Shown: piece after piece, positions 6,530 to 13,679 of the stretch
How positions within the stretch are numbered: the stretch's first letter is position 1
Layout of the letters: every line of letters starts with the position of its first letter
From: CAZNVB01 sp964651495
Lineage (GTDB): Bacteria > Acidobacteriota > Aminicenantia > Aminicenantales > UBA8522
Reading direction: 5' to 3'
Length of the DNA stretch: 13,679 bases
NCBI GenBank assembly: GCA_964651495.1
Contig: CAZYWP010000086.1
Location: forward strand, 1-13,679
The notes under the pieces: generated by a model
Told to the model about the DNA's origin: nothing
Seen by the model: the letters and a program-made list of their open reading frames with translations, nothing else
The model's database searches: none
Position numbers and translations under genes: made by a program

Positions 6530-6592
6530 ACGCCGGGTTTGACCTCCTCCCATCGTCATAAAATGATAGAGTATGACATGAAGGGATGTCAA
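6505..6592. repeat. Symmetric promoter-leader repeat, copy 2
   Basis: Direct repeat of 3241-3333. The best part, 6514-6555, matches 3254-3292 with scattered substitutions and small gaps. The minus strand has TTGACA (6587-6592), 18 nt, TATCAT (6563-6568). The plus strand has TTGACC (6539-6544). The inverted-repeat arms have decayed compared with copy 1. This copy lies between truly divergent genes. Confidence 0.6.
6563..6592 (-). promoter_or_regulatory. Promoter of the beta-sandwich protein gene, TTGACA-N18-TATCAT
   Basis: Consensus -35 and a 5-of-6 -10 with exactly the hexamers and 18-nt spacing of repeat copy 1. It leaves a leader of about 130 nt before the TTG at 6428. Confidence 0.6.
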
Positions 6593-6622
6593 TTTGAACT
6601 GATCTCTCCCCTCAATCCGCGA

Positions 6623-6651
6623 TTGATTGTTTGCCCGCGAATTGATATTCT
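6623..6651 (+). promoter_or_regulatory. Promoter of the SUMF1-kinase gene, TTGATT-N17-TATTCT
   Basis: TTGATT (6623-6628), a 14-nt gap, then TGATATTCTTTT (6643-6654), an extended -10. The -10 ends 27 nt before the ATG at 6679, the same distance as in the first kinase gene. GAGGAG at 6667-6672 is the ribosome site, six bases before the ATG. Confidence 0.65.
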
Positions 6652-6678
6652 TTTATCATCAAATCAGAGGAGAGAAAA

Positions 6679-9600
6679 ATGGCGGTCCAGTGCCCTCATT
6701 GCCAATCCGAAAACCTGGAGGACAGCTCGTTTTGCCGGAAGTGCGGCAGCCGGCTATCCATCGGCGGAGAGGTGATCTTTTCCAAAACAATGACCTTGGA
6801 TACAGCGACGAAGGTTCTGGCCACAGGCACCCTATTTGCCGGGAAGTACAGAATCCTGGGAGAGCTGGGCCATGGGGGAATGGGGATCGTTTACAAGGCC
6901 GAGGACATCAAGCTCAAGAGGTTCGTCGCTCTGAAGTTCCTGCCCGCCGAGCTGGCCGGCTACGATAAAGCCAAGGGCCGATTTGTCCGAGAAGCCCAGG
7001 CGGCGGCTGCCCTGGAACACCCCAACATCTGCACGATCTATGAGGTTGCAGAGGCTGACGGCCTCACCTACATCGCCATGGCCTACATCGAGGGGCGGAC
7101 TCTCAGGGAACAGATTGCCCAGCATCCGCTCAAAAGCGCCGAGGCGGTGGAGATTGCGGCTCAGATTGCCGAAGGACTGGATGAGGCCCACGAGAAAGGC
7201 ATCATCCACCGCGACGTCAAGAGCGCAAACATCATGATCACCGGGAAGGGGCAGGCCAAGATCATGGATTTCGGGCTGGCCAAGATGGCCGGCGGCCCGA
7301 TGATCACGACCGAAGCGAAAACGATGGGGACGGTGGCCTACATGTCGCCCGAGCAGGCGCGGGGCGAGGACCTTGACCATCGGACAGACATCTGGTCCTT
7401 GGGCGTTGTCCTGTACGAGATGCTCACGGGCCGGCTTCCGTTTCAAGGGGAAAGGGAGACTTCCATCCTTTATTCGATCGTCCATGAAGAGCCGAAGCCG
7501 CTGCGGCAGTTCGATGCCCATATTCCGATCGAAATACAAAAGATGATCGACCGCGCGCTGAAGAAAAACAAAAACGAGCGCTATGCTTCGGCGGCCGAAA
7601 TGCGCAAAGACTTGAGGGCCTATCAGGACTCCCTCAAGGCCGCTGAGGCCGGAGTCTTGAATCTCCGGTCGCTTGTCCGCCGGCTGCGCCAACCCAAGGT
7701 GGCGATTCCCGCGGTTCTCATTGTCGTGGCGATTGTTTGCCTTGCTTATTGGTTTTTCCAGCGTCAGGCCAAAGCCCGGTCGGCCAGGGAAATCCTCCTC
7801 CCGAAGATAAACGATCTCATCTTGGCCCAGGAAGCAAGCGAGGATAACTTCATCGATGCCTATGAGCTGGTTCAGGAAGCAGAGCATTACCTTGCGGGAG
7901 ATCCCAGGCTCTCCGAACTGGCGTCAAAATGCTCCGTAAATATCTCCATCGAGGCTGAGCCGCCGGGGGCACAAATCTCGATGAAAAGGTATTCCGCTCC
8001 GGACAGTAAATGGGAATATCTCGGTGTCTCGCCCATAAAAAATATCCGGCTTCCGTTAGGAATTTTCCGCTGGAAAATGGAAAAGGAAGGCTATGAAACC
8101 GTGCTGGCAGCCTCCCCCACTCACAAACCGGACTGGTCGAGCAGAACTGAAGTTCCTGATAATCTCACTCGAGTCCTGGATAAAAAAGGCAGCCTTCCCC
8201 CCGGCATGGTGCGCGTGGCCGGAGGCCGGGTTCAGGACATCGGCGATATCGATGACTTCTGGATCGATCAATTTGAAGTCACCAACCGGCAATTCAAGGA
8301 ATTCGTCGATCAGGGCGGGTATCAGAAGAAAGAATACTGGAAAAATCCTTTTGTTAAGGATGGAAAAATTCTCAACCGGGATGAGGCGATGTCGTACTTC
8401 GTCGATCAAACCGGAAGGCCCGGCCCTGCAACCTGGCAGGCCGGCGCTTTTCCTAAAGGGCAAGAAGACTATCCTGTCTCCGGAGTCAGCTGGCACGAAG
8501 CCGCGGCGTTTGCCGAGTTTGAGGGGAAAAGCCTGCCGACAAGCTCCCATTGGGACATCGCCAGAGGCGATCTGACCGCCTTATATCAGAGGGTTGGCAT
8601 TAATTCAATCATCTTTCTCTTGAGCAATTTTCAAGGGGAAGGGCCGGCCCAGGTCGGTAAGTATCAGGCTATAATGCCCTATGGCGTGTACGACATGGCC
8701 GGCAATGTCCGGGAGTGGTGCTGGAACGAGACTCCTCAAGGCCGGCTCCTGAAGGGCGGAGCCTGGGACGATATCAACTACATGTTTAGGAGTCTGAGTC
8801 AGGCCCCTCCGTTCGACCGCTCCCCGAAAAACGGCTTCCGCTGCGTTCGATATCTGGACCCGCAAAAAATCCCCCAAACCGCTTTCCAGCCCGCTCAGGT
8901 TGCCCAGGCCCCGGACCTCTATAAGCTCTCGCCTGTTCCGAATTCTGTTTTTCAGGTTTATAAGGATCAATTCTCCTATGATAAAAAAGACCTGAACGCC
9001 CGTGTCGAAGTGAAGGACGAAACGGCCAGAGACTGGGTGAAAGAAAAAATCACCTTTGATACGGTCTATGCGGACGATCGCATGACGGCCTATCTTTTTC
9101 TTCCCAAAAATTCCCGCCCTCGCTATCAAACGGTCATCTACTTCCCCGGTCGCTCCGCCCAGCTGCAAAAGTCGAGCCAGGACCTGGAGAAATTCGTTTG
9201 GTTTGAAGACGAAGTGTCATTTCTCCTGCAAAACGGCCGGGCCGTCCTCTTTCCTATTTACAAGGGGACTTTTGAGCGGGTGGATCCGAAATTTGTCAAC
9301 ATCCCGCCGGATAGCCGCCTGAATACTGAATACTATATCCAGGTGATCAAGGAGTTCAGGCAATGCATCGACTATCTCGAGACCCGACCCGACGTCGATT
9401 CAAGTAAGATCGCCTACCTGGGATTCAGCTGGGGAGCGACGCTTGGGGCCATGATCCCGGCTGTTGAAGGGCGTCTGAAGGTCAGCATCCTAAAACTTGC
9501 CGGGATGTGGTGGGGCAGGCGCCCCGAGATCAGTCATATCAACTACATAACTCGAGTGAAGCTCCCGACATTGATGTTCAGCGGAAAATACGACATGCTG

Positions 9601-9765
9601 ATGCCTTTAGAGACCAGAGCCAAACCCACGTTCGATCTCCTGGGCACTCCCAAAGAACATAAAAAATGGATGGTTTACGACACCGACCATTTCGTCCCGC
9701 GCAACGAATTCATCAAAGAGACGCTGGCCTGGCTGGATAAATACCTCGGCCCCCCGGCGAGATAA
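6679..9765 (+). CDS. Ser/Thr kinase fused to PEGA-like, SUMF1/FGE-like and alpha/beta-hydrolase domains
   Basis: 1028-aa membrane fusion protein. Order: zinc ribbon (Cys 5, 8, 19, 22); kinase about 57-318 with GHGGMG loop, Lys86, HRD 177-179, DFG 197-199 and YMSPEQ, so apparently active; TM about 340-361; PEGA-like beta domain about 418-475 (EAEPPGAQISMKR, EKEGYETV); FGE-sulfatase/SUMF1-like domain about 505-727 (PPGMVRVAGG, WIDQFEVTNRQFKEFV, YPVSGVSWHEAAAFAE, YDMAGNVREWCWNE, LLKGGAWDD, GFRCVRYL); alpha/beta hydrolase about 755-1025 with GFSWG (Ser917), probable Asp972 and His1004 completing a dienelactone-hydrolase/acyl-peptidase-like triad. The stretch between GGAW and GFRC lacks the paired cysteines of formylglycine-generating enzymes, so sulfatase activation is unlikely and the domain may bind a ligand. 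With the kinase inside, the last three domains face the periplasm: a sensor plus hydrolase controlling, or controlled by, the kinase is an inference. ATG and ribosome site are clear. Confidence 0.93.
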   Translation: MAVQCPHCQSENLEDSSFCRKCGSRLSIGGEVIFSKTMTLDTATKVLATGTLFAGKYRILGELGHGGMGIVYKAEDIKLKRFVALKFLPAELAGYDKAKGRFVREAQAAAALEHPNICTIYEVAEADGLTYIAMAYIEGRTLREQIAQHPLKSAEAVEIAAQIAEGLDEAHEKGIIHRDVKSANIMITGKGQAKIMDFGLAKMAGGPMITTEAKTMGTVAYMSPEQARGEDLDHRTDIWSLGVVLYEMLTGRLPFQGERETSILYSIVHEEPKPLRQFDAHIPIEIQKMIDRALKKNKNERYASAAEMRKDLRAYQDSLKAAEAGVLNLRSLVRRLRQPKVAIPAVLIVVAIVCLAYWFFQRQAKARSAREILLPKINDLILAQEASEDNFIDAYELVQEAEHYLAGDPRLSELASKCSVNISIEAEPPGAQISMKRYSAPDSKWEYLGVSPIKNIRLPLGIFRWKMEKEGYETVLAASPTHKPDWSSRTEVPDNLTRVLDKKGSLPPGMVRVAGGRVQDIGDIDDFWIDQFEVTNRQFKEFVDQGGYQKKEYWKNPFVKDGKILNRDEAMSYFVDQTGRPGPATWQAGAFPKGQEDYPVSGVSWHEAAAFAEFEGKSLPTSSHWDIARGDLTALYQRVGINSIIFLLSNFQGEGPAQVGKYQAIMPYGVYDMAGNVREWCWNETPQGRLLKGGAWDDINYMFRSLSQAPPFDRSPKNGFRCVRYLDPQKIPQTAFQPAQVAQAPDLYKLSPVPNSVFQVYKDQFSYDKKDLNARVEVKDETARDWVKEKITFDTVYADDRMTAYLFLPKNSRPRYQTVIYFPGRSAQLQKSSQDLEKFVWFEDEVSFLLQNGRAVLFPIYKGTFERVDPKFVNIPPDSRLNTEYYIQVIKEFRQCIDYLETRPDVDSSKIAYLGFSWGATLGAMIPAVEGRLKVSILKLAGMWWGRRPEISHINYITRVKLPTLMFSGKYDMLMPLETRAKPTFDLLGTPKEHKKWMVYDTDHFVPRNEFIKETLAWLDKYLGPPAR

Positions 9766-9779
9766 TCAATCGAACATAA

Positions 9780-9798
9780 AACGGCAAAATAAGCCGTT
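9780..9798. terminator. Small bidirectional terminator hairpin between convergent genes
   Basis: AACGGC (9780-9785) and GCCGTT (9793-9798) form a perfect 6-bp stem with a 7-nt A/T loop, in the 81-bp gap between the convergent genes ending at 9765 and 9847. The minus strand continues with TTATGTT, a partial T tract serving the LolA-like gene. The plus strand has no T tract. Confidence 0.5.
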
Positions 9799-9846
9799 AC
9801 CGCTTCAGTGCCGGTCGCGCACCGTCGGATGCCTCAGGCCGCTGCT

Positions 9847-10644
9847 TCACTTATAATCGACTTCCGTCTCGACCGTGAAAAACTTATATTTTTTATAGAT
9901 GACCGAGATTCGGGCATTGACGATTTTTCGTTTGTTCGAGTTGATGTAGGCCTGCTCCGAGTAATTCCGGCTGGGAAAGCGAAGCCCGTTTTTCTCGAGC
10001 CCGTATTCTGAAAAAGCGGTGATCTGCGGCTCGGCGTCGTGGCTTCGGGCAAACTCTTCGATGGCTTTGTAATTGCCCAGCGACTTTTGGTCCCAGACGA
10101 TCTTCAGTATACTGCCGTCGTCCTCCTTGACCCAGATCTTCCCATAACAATGCGGCTCAGAGAGCTCTTGCCCGGGCATCGCTTCGATCACCACCGCTTT
10201 TTCCTTGTTGACCGTGTCTTCCCCGATGAGACTGTACACATGATAAGCTTGCCAGGATTCGCTCAGCAGTCCAACCGGCCCGAAGAGGACGTTTTCATAC
10301 TGAAACATGACCGTCTGCAACGAAGAGTCCTGGATATCCGTCTTTCGCCCGTCGACCTCGATGAGGTTTCTCTTTTCTTTGGTCTCTTTGTTTTTTCGGA
10401 TCAATTGATAGTCATAGAGAAAAACTCTGGTATGCGGAGTGAAATGGGCCGTCAATTCCGTGACTTCTTCCAGGCAGACAAAATCAAGCGCAGCCTTTTC
10501 CAGCCTCCGGCAATATTCTGCTGATTTCTTTAGGATCGCGGTCAGCCTCGGCTGGTCGGCCCGCTCTTGGGTATTCGGCTGGGCAGCGATAGCAGACAGC
10601 GCCGCAAACAGGATCAAGCTCTTGCCGCCAAGATTAAATGCCAT
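9847..10644 (-). CDS. Exported LolA-like / outer-membrane lipoprotein-sorting-type protein
   Basis: 265 aa with a signal peptide (hydrophobic core 9-21 after Lys8, cleavage near 21-22). The mature part has a conserved-looking Cys pair (YCRRLEK...DFVCLEE, 45 and 57) and a beta-rich body: LYDYQLIRK, VVIEAMPG, YGKIWVKEDDGSILKI, LRFPSRNYSEQAY and a final VNARISVIYKKYKFF strand. This alternation of long antiparallel strands ending in a y-k-F segment resembles the LolA/LppX/RseB (MucB) fold used to carry or sense lipids and lipoproteins in the periplasm. Identity with any named member is not established. It follows the TPR kinase gene by 64 nt in the same direction with no clear promoter between, so it is probably its operon partner. 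The ATG lacks a well-spaced ribosome site (GGAAG touches it). A 12-codon frame starting at 10670 overlaps the start and might provide coupling. Confidence 0.72.
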   Translation of the reverse strand: MAFNLGGKSLILFAALSAIAAQPNTQERADQPRLTAILKKSAEYCRRLEKAALDFVCLEEVTELTAHFTPHTRVFLYDYQLIRKNKETKEKRNLIEVDGRKTDIQDSSLQTVMFQYENVLFGPVGLLSESWQAYHVYSLIGEDTVNKEKAVVIEAMPGQELSEPHCYGKIWVKEDDGSILKIVWDQKSLGNYKAIEEFARSHDAEPQITAFSEYGLEKNGLRFPSRNYSEQAYINSNKRKIVNARISVIYKKYKFFTVETEVDYK

Positions 10645-10708
10645 CTTCCGCGTATCGTTCGGCCGCGTTCATCTGCACTTCTTTCTTTTTGTCTGCGCTA
10701 TAATCATC

Positions 10709-13567
10709 TCAATCTTCCTTTTCGATTTTGAATCGTTTTCTTGAATCCGCGGCAAGGGTATCAAATTCCCTGTTTCCCCGGAGTGAAGAGAAATCGGGTT
10801 CGTTGAAAAACGACCGCTTGTAGCCTTTCTCCAACGAAAGGTTCAAGTACTTCAGCGCCTTTTCCTGATTTCGGGAGACGGCCCAATAACAGGCCTGAGC
10901 ATAGGGGATATCCGGGTCATTCGGGTTCTGGCTTTTTTCGTAGATCGCTAATGAACGCTGATAAAATGAATTGGCTTTCTCAAGCTCGCCTTTCGCCGCA
11001 TACACCTTGGCCAGATTGATCAGACAGGAGGCCACGCCAACCGTCTCCGGGCCGAAGACCTTCTCCTTGATTTTGAGCGCCCGCTCATAAAAGGCCTCGG
11101 CTTTCGCATATTCACCCGTCACTCTGAGCATCAGTGCATAATCGAGGAGCAGGCCGGCGATATCCGAATGGTCAGGGCCGAGGATTTTTTCGGAGACCTC
11201 CAGGGACCGCTCGAACCGCAGTCTGGCCTGGTGATATTGTCCGGAGAAAAAGTCCAAGATGGCGATGTTGTTGAGATTTTCAGCCACCCCAAGGTTATCC
11301 CGGCCGCCGGTCTTCTCATTAATAGCCAGCGCTTTTTCGTAGTAACGTCTGGCCAGACCGTAATCCCCCGTTTCCTGATAGATGAGGGCCAGGTTGTTCA
11401 GGGAGCCGGCGACGTAAGGATGTTCGGGGCCGAAGGCCTTCTCTCGGATGGCCAGCGACCGTCGATAGCAGGATTCGGCCTCCTTATACTCACCCTGCCG
11501 CCAGTGGAGCACACCGAGGTTGTTGAGAGGGTTTGACAGATAAGGATGCTCCGGGCCCCAAATTTTCTCGCCGATGGATAGAGACTTGGCGTAGAGATCC
11601 TTGGCTCTTGAGTAATCCCCCTTGTTGTCCTCGACCACCGCAAGGTCATTCAGACACCAGATAACGCTCGGATGATCCAGCCCCAGCTCTCTTTCCTGGA
11701 TCGACAGGGTTCGCTCATAGTACTTTTCGGCTTCTTCAAATTCGCCGGTCAACTTGTGCAGCCAACCGAGGTGGTAAAGAGGGTAAGAGACACGCTCATG
11801 ATCGGGACCGAATATCTTTTCACAGATGGCCAGGGATCTGTCGAGATATTCGTGGGCCGGCGCAAATTCTCCTCTCTCTCTGTGGATTATCCCGAGCATA
11901 AAGAGCCCCCTCGACAATTCCCAGGTCTCGCCGGGAAGGGTCGCCTGGAGAATCTTGATGCTCTGCCGGACGAGCGGCTCCGCTTCGGCCGTCCGTATCT
12001 GCATAAGGTAGAGCCAGGCGAGGTTGAGCATGCCGAGGGCGACGGTATAATGATTCTCACCAACTTCTTTCTTCCGGATTTCGATCATCTTCTTCAAGAG
12101 AGGCTCAGCCCGGCCGAACAGGCCAAGATTCTGGTAGACCTGGCCGATGGCTTCCATCATCCGGGATTGGATGATCGGCTGGCCGACAAGCCCCGTCTCG
12201 ATTTTTTCGGCCCCCTTATCCAGAATCTCCCGGGCCGTGATCGAGTTTCCCCTGGCCTCGCTCGGGTCTGAGACCTTGAAAAGATTCACCAGGAAATCCG
12301 AAACCTGTTGAGCTGTCTGGGCTTCCTCTTTAGCTTTCTTCTCTGCTCGAGTCGCCTTGATCAGCCCAGTGCTCGTCCCGGCGATCCCGGCCAGCAGTGC
12401 CAGCAGGACGAGGGCGGCCGCCGCCACTCCGAGCTTGTGCCTCCTGACATATTTTTTGAGGCGATAGCCTGTTCCCGGTGGCCCGGCGGACACCGGTTCG
12501 TGCCGCAGATGCCTTTCGATGTCCGCGGCGAGCTCCGATGCTGTCGCATACCGCCGGGTGCGGTCCTTTTCCATGGCCTTCATGATGATCCAGTCTAGGT
12601 CCCCCTTGAGCTCCTTCCGCATCAGGACCAAGTCTGTCTTCCTTTTTTCAGCAGCGGTTTTTCCCCCGTCTCCCAGGCTGCTGACCCGAGTGCTCGGCCG
12701 CGGCGGCTCGGTGTCGCGGATGATCCGCTGGATCTCCCCGTAGCCTGCCGAGCGGAGCGTCTTTGAGTCAAAAGGCAGCGTTCCGACGAGAAGCTCATAG
12801 AGCATCACGCCCAGAGAGTAGATATCAGTCCTCGTGTCCACGTCCAGCCCTGACATCTCTGCCTGCTCAGGAGACATGTATTCCGGCGTCCCGATGAGCT
12901 GGCCCTGTTCCGTGTACAGTGTCCGCTCGGTGAGCTGATGGCCGGTGGCTTTGGCGATTCCGAAGTCGATCACCTTCGGGATGGGATGTTCATCCTGCAC
13001 CGCCACCAGGATGTTCGAGGGTTTTAGGTCGCGGTGGATCACACCCTTCTGGTGGGCGTGCTGAACGGCGTGGCAAACGGTGATGAAGAGACCCAGTCTC
13101 TCCCGCATCGAGAGCCTGTGACGGTCGCAGTAGTCGTCGATCGGAATTCCACGAACGTACTCCATCACGAAAAACGGCCGTCCCTTCTCGGTTGCCCCGG
13201 CATCGAAGACATGGGCGATGCTGGGATGGTCCATCACTGCCAGGGCCTGCCGCTCCGTCTCGAACCGAGCCACTACCTGTCTGGTATCCATTCCCAGCTT
13301 GATGATCTTGAGGGCGACTTCACGGCGGAGCGGGCCGACCTGCTCGGCCCGAAAGACCGACCCCATGCCTCCCCGGCCGAGCTCCTCCAGAAGCTTATAC
13401 TTCCCCGCGATCATCACGCCCGGAGTGAAATCTTTATCCGGGGGCCGGAGGGTTTGGGTCTCGAGGGCGACGGCCTCTGGCGCGGGCGCAAGAGGCAGGG
13501 CACAGTTCTCACAATAGCGAGCGCCGTCAGGATTTTCTAAATGGCATTGCGGGCACCTGATGGCCAT
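10709..13567 (-). CDS. Ser/Thr protein kinase with zinc ribbon, TM segment and ten 42-residue TPR units
   Basis: 952-aa transmembrane PknB-type kinase. Zinc ribbon Cys 5, 8, 19, 22; kinase about 57-353 with GRGGMG, Lys87, HRD 178-180, DFG 201-203 and GTPEYMSPEQ, all catalytic residues present; a longer insert after the activation lobe (about 270-320) with a basic stretch; TM about 379-401; a short coiled-coil-like KATRAEKKAKEEAQ segment; then residues 465-884 as ten consecutive 42-residue units of kinesin-light-chain type (consensus L-NNLA-Y...GdY-eAe-yYerSLaI-EK-GPeH), a protein-binding scaffold. The end (SRNQEKALKYLNLSLEKGY...DFSSLRGNREFDTLA) is a degenerate TPR shared in style with the first kinase. 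In related Acidobacteriota and Planctomycetes proteins the TPR part is presumed periplasmic; its partner is unknown, though the LolA-like protein encoded 64 nt downstream is a candidate. ATG at 13567 has GAAGGGAA six bases upstream. Confidence 0.94.
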   Translation of the reverse strand: MAIRCPQCHLENPDGARYCENCALPLAPAPEAVALETQTLRPPDKDFTPGVMIAGKYKLLEELGRGGMGSVFRAEQVGPLRREVALKIIKLGMDTRQVVARFETERQALAVMDHPSIAHVFDAGATEKGRPFFVMEYVRGIPIDDYCDRHRLSMRERLGLFITVCHAVQHAHQKGVIHRDLKPSNILVAVQDEHPIPKVIDFGIAKATGHQLTERTLYTEQGQLIGTPEYMSPEQAEMSGLDVDTRTDIYSLGVMLYELLVGTLPFDSKTLRSAGYGEIQRIIRDTEPPRPSTRVSSLGDGGKTAAEKRKTDLVLMRKELKGDLDWIIMKAMEKDRTRRYATASELAADIERHLRHEPVSAGPPGTGYRLKKYVRRHKLGVAAAALVLLALLAGIAGTSTGLIKATRAEKKAKEEAQTAQQVSDFLVNLFKVSDPSEARGNSITAREILDKGAEKIETGLVGQPIIQSRMMEAIGQVYQNLGLFGRAEPLLKKMIEIRKKEVGENHYTVALGMLNLAWLYLMQIRTAEAEPLVRQSIKILQATLPGETWELSRGLFMLGIIHRERGEFAPAHEYLDRSLAICEKIFGPDHERVSYPLYHLGWLHKLTGEFEEAEKYYERTLSIQERELGLDHPSVIWCLNDLAVVEDNKGDYSRAKDLYAKSLSIGEKIWGPEHPYLSNPLNNLGVLHWRQGEYKEAESCYRRSLAIREKAFGPEHPYVAGSLNNLALIYQETGDYGLARRYYEKALAINEKTGGRDNLGVAENLNNIAILDFFSGQYHQARLRFERSLEVSEKILGPDHSDIAGLLLDYALMLRVTGEYAKAEAFYERALKIKEKVFGPETVGVASCLINLAKVYAAKGELEKANSFYQRSLAIYEKSQNPNDPDIPYAQACYWAVSRNQEKALKYLNLSLEKGYKRSFFNEPDFSSLRGNREFDTLAADSRKRFKIEKED
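10916..12175 (-). repeat. 126-bp in-gene tandem repeats encoding ten TPR units
   Basis: Ten uninterrupted units of 42 codons. Adjacent units from the middle of the array stay recognisably alike at DNA level (recurring blocks encoding L-NNL, GPEHPY and SLAI-EK), with no indel changing the period. It is protein-coding and is not a CRISPR or satellite. Confidence 0.75.
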
Positions 13568-13596
13568 TGCTATTCCCTTCTATCTGGGGTGGCCAA

Positions 13597-13625
13597 AGAT
13601 TAGCAGGGAAAGACGGCAGAGTCAA
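13597..13625 (-). promoter_or_regulatory. Promoter of the TPR-kinase gene, TTGACT-N17-TAATCT
   Basis: The minus strand has TTGACT (13620-13625), 17 nt, then TAATCT (13597-13602) preceded by TG. The -10 ends 29 nt before the ATG. The block TGGCCAAAGA (plus strand, 13590-13599) overlaps the predicted transcription start and is identical to 2577-2586 upstream of the first kinase. Confidence 0.65.
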
Positions 13626-13679
13626 CTGGGCTGAAATCCCGGCCCAACAATCTAGAATAGAGTTCAGTCCCGTGTCCGG

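Noticed and set aside
5217..6542. A long open frame of 441 codons on the plus strand opposite the exported-protein gene
   Set aside because: It has no recognisable domain, is rich in Gly, Arg, Val and Asp as expected from the complement of a GC-biased gene, and lies wholly over a minus-strand gene with a signal peptide and structured domains.
6832..7887. A 351-codon minus-strand frame inside the SUMF1-kinase gene
   Set aside because: It mirrors the kinase domain codons, whose catalytic motifs are all intact on the plus strand.
8180..8860. Formylglycine-generating (sulfatase-activating) enzyme activity for the SUMF1-like domain
   Set aside because: The catalytic cysteine pair expected before the GFRC motif is missing and no sulfatase gene is in the window.
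10916..12175. CRISPR-like or satellite repeat array
   Set aside because: The period is 126 bp with coding constraint throughout and no constant repeat with variable spacers.

Overview
The window looks like a chromosomal stretch from an Acidobacteriota-like bacterium, possibly Candidatus Aminicenantes. This is an inference from gene style: several PknB-type Ser/Thr kinases that each begin with a C-x2-C...C-x2-C zinc ribbon and end in large sensor or repeat domains, and sigma70-like TTGACN promoters. No rRNA, tRNA, CRISPR array or intact transposase was seen.

Layout. (1) 7-2556, minus: Ser/Thr kinase with a TolB/FlgO-like domain and TPRs. (2) 2652-3224, minus: CPBP/CAAX-type membrane protease. 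(3) 3370-4271, minus: a tandem-duplicated C_GCAxxG_C_C cysteine protein broken by one frameshift near 3698. (4) 4662-5120, minus: small dual-specificity phosphatase. (5) 5235-6428, minus: exported two-domain beta-sandwich protein. (6) 6679-9765, plus: 1028-residue fusion of zinc ribbon, kinase, TM segment, PEGA-like domain, SUMF1/FGE-like domain and alpha/beta hydrolase. (7) 9847-10644, minus: exported LolA-like protein. (8) 10709-13567, minus: kinase with ten uniform 42-residue TPR units. Genes 6 and 7 converge on a small bidirectional hairpin. Genes 5 and 6 diverge from a 250-bp regulatory region.

How they fit together. The three kinases have identical zinc-ribbon spacing (Cys 5, 8, 19, 22), complete catalytic motifs and one TM segment, but different C-terminal modules. 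This suggests one kinase chassis with exchangeable sensors. All three also share a promoter of the form TTGAYT-N14-TGMTAWTCTTT placed 27-29 nt before the start codon, and kinases 1 and 3 share further flanking bases, so they may be co-regulated. The phosphatase in the middle could oppose them, but nothing in the sequence proves that.

A second regulatory element, about 90 bp, occurs at least twice in the same orientation (about 3241-3333 and 6505-6592). It is symmetric: TTGACC on the plus strand, TTGACA-N18-TATCAT on the minus strand, with a shared centre. Its conserved downstream leader contains a short ORF starting ATGAAT that ends next to the start of the following gene. The two copies bracket the GC-richer cysteine-protein and phosphatase segment, which may have been acquired.
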